Source: Phoronis australis
Taxonomy: Eukaryota > Phoronida > Phoronidae
Direction: 5' to 3'
Length of the DNA: 64,000 bases
Assembly (NCBI GenBank): GCA_002633005.1
Contig: NMRA01000024.1
Span: 769,786-833,785, forward strand
Within the stretch, counting starts at the first letter, position 1. Each line of letters opens with the position of its first letter. The notes under the pieces are model-generated. The model was given only the letters and a program-made list of their open reading frames with translations. It did no database searches and was not told the DNA's origin. Both the position numbers and the translations under genes were made by a program. Below are positions 62,701 through 64,000 of this stretch, piece after piece.

Positions 62701-63990
62701 GAGACACAAGAATTGTCAAAGTTAAAGATGGTAAGAGGAAACAAGTGCTGCTGGTTCCCTGTGTGACATCATGCTTTAGATAGCTCACAGGGCCCTCGTT
62801 CACCTGAGGGGAAGTTACCTGTGCCTTCTGAGAGGGGATTTTTTGGGGTGAGGGGAAAATTTTATTCACCCCCCATCGCTGGCCCTCATAGGCACTGCCT
62901 CATAAAGTCAATACTAACATTTTGTGCTGCTCTGAATTGTCCCGTGCAAGTTGCAAGTGAGTCAAACCTCAAGGGAATTTTTTTAATCACTTGAATGTTT
63001 GGGCCTCATGACAGGAATTTCACATGATTTTTAAATATTTTTCGATAACCAGGCCCCAAAATGGAGGGATCAAGGGTCTTGGTTCAAACAGTAAAATCTC
63101 ACCAGTATGGTGGGCATGTGAAATTTTATTTTCTAATTTCTCCATGAATTTAATGTTTAGCACTAAAAATGATGCTTTGCGATATATAAATTCTGCATCA
63201 TAGCTGTCAACTGGCCATATTTTTAAAAGTTGTGGCCATTCACACCAATGTTAGAAAAATGCTGTTTGGGCATTTATTACTGTCCAAATTAGATGGAACT
63301 TGTAACTGTACTTTGGTTAAAAAATAGTCTATCTTTCTATGCGACACTTACTTTTGTTTTGTAAAGCTAGATGTCCAGATTGTAACGTGACCATAAAGAG
63401 ACAATTTAATGTTAGTGAAATTAAAGGTTAGTTTGGGAGCGGGTCTATAACCAGAAGGGTTTGATTGTGGACAAATAAATGGATTTTTGGGTTTTTTACA
63501 GCAATGCGAAGGTGACTAGTAGGTTGGAGTGCATCCTTTGGATCTAGGTTTGGCTGTAAAAATGCAAAATCAAATACTTTTTTCATCATCATTGACCTTC
63601 TAGTAGTTTTTCAAGTTAATGAATGCAGAGCATTTATCCAGGCTCTCATTTCGTAATCTGTTTGTCAATGTTGTCTAGCATTGCTGTATATTTGACAAAT
63701 CCCCCAGTCGTTTTTCAAAAGCTGCGAACAATTACAGCACCAAAGTTGTTATTTGGGTTGTTTTAAACATCTACTATCTCAAGTCCAATTCTTGGGTTCT
63801 TGCAATGGTCAATTATGCAGGAACACTGGATTTAGGGACCAGATTGATGCTCGTTGTCCTCTAAATGCAAGACCCATGTGACTATCACCCCTTTCTTTTT
63901 GCCATTGTTACAGGAGACCCAAAGAACCAGCATGTTGTAATAGTAGATGATCTGGTCCAGACTGGAGGAACATTGTTAAAGTGTGCTGAG
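59737..63990 (+). CDS. Class II (plant PRS4-like) ribose-phosphate pyrophosphokinase, 3' truncated by window
   Basis: PRPP synthetase makes 5-phosphoribosyl diphosphate from ribose-5-phosphate and ATP for nucleotide synthesis. Exons: 59737-59851, 60267-60433, 61117-61235, 62546-62730, 63914-63990. Phases agree (221 codons so far) and a donor follows at 63991, so the gene continues past the window. The start [16 protein letters not shown] follows an in-frame leaderless region with no upstream acceptor needed. Diagnostic segments: [73 protein letters not shown] and the PRPP loop [14 protein letters not shown]. The [11 protein letters not shown] and AFPDDGA(Y/W)KRF forms are those of plant class II enzymes (phosphate-independent, broad diphosphoryl donor use in the known ones) rather than of vertebrate PRPS1/2. 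Subgroup behaviour is inferred from family knowledge. Confidence 0.92.
62310..62477 (+). repeat. TGTCCTAAATT family repeat, copy in PRPP synthetase intron
   Basis: GTGAATGCCTACAATTTTTT, GGTAGTAGCTATGG, ATTTCACTTATCGATCATAT, TGTGTCCTAAATTGATGAGG, then CTTACCGTA. Confidence 0.65.
63090..63244 (-). repeat. TGTCCTAAATT family repeat, inverted copy
   Basis: The minus strand reads GTGAATGGCCACAAC ... AAATTTCACATG ... CTGGTGAGATTTTACTG, the same block order as the + copies. Confidence 0.5.
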
Positions 63991-64000
63991 GTATGGTGTT

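Noticed and set aside
3936-63990. A functional RNA-processing gene cluster (ELAC2, FASTKD, PRPP synthetase)
   Set aside because: Orientations are mixed, spacing is several kb and no shared promoter or motif was seen; neighbourhood is probably incidental.

Overview
This window is nuclear DNA from an animal, almost certainly a marine invertebrate. Genes are split into short exons (50-200 bp) with GT-AG introns of about 0.3-4.2 kb. Introns and spacers are AT-rich and full of small non-autonomous transposons, tRNA-derived SINEs and minisatellites. One 418-base run of N and one single N mark draft-assembly joins. A hemichordate-, amphioxus- or echinoderm-like deuterostome would fit the gene content, but this is a guess: I cannot name the species from the sequence.

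Four genes can be reconstructed exon by exon. (1) ELAC2, the long-form tRNase Z, lies on + from 3936 to 35772 in 21 exons. The frame is continuous for 723 codons; only the N-terminal start is not found. Its first recognised exon is present twice, at 3936-4135 and 4461-4660, in a ~525-bp direct duplication joined at a single N. (2) A PIDD1-like gene lies on - from 43382 to 37895. It carries leucine-rich repeats, two ZU5 domains that each end in an HFS autocleavage motif, a UPA domain and, unusually, two death domains. (3) A FASTKD-family mitochondrial RNA-binding protein lies on - from 53754 to 47308 in five coding exons, ending in a RAP domain. (4) The 5' part of a class II (plant/PRS4-like) ribose-phosphate pyrophosphokinase lies on + from 59737 and runs off the right edge.

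Layout: 1-3.6 kb is spacer or ELAC2 5' intron with small inverted-repeat elements. ELAC2 occupies 3.9-35.8 kb, and its introns hold most of the repeats, including a broken tyrosine-recombinase (Ngaro/DIRS-like) retrotransposon around the N gap at 29.1-30.7 kb. ELAC2 and the PIDD1-like gene converge tail to tail over about 2.1 kb that contains a SINE. The PIDD1-like and FASTKD genes are in tandem on the minus strand. FASTKD and the PRPP synthetase diverge across about 6 kb that contains a second tRNA-derived element, a foldback element with a 9-bp target duplication (Mutator-like) and several smaller repeats.

ELAC2 and FASTKD-family proteins both act in RNA processing, including in mitochondria, but nothing here shows that the neighbours are co-regulated; they look like ordinary unlinked housekeeping and apoptosis genes. 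The points most worth checking are the two death domains with both autoproteolysis sites retained, the duplicated ELAC2 exon, the split-repeat retroelement, and several short dispersed repeat families reconstructed by comparing copies inside the window.
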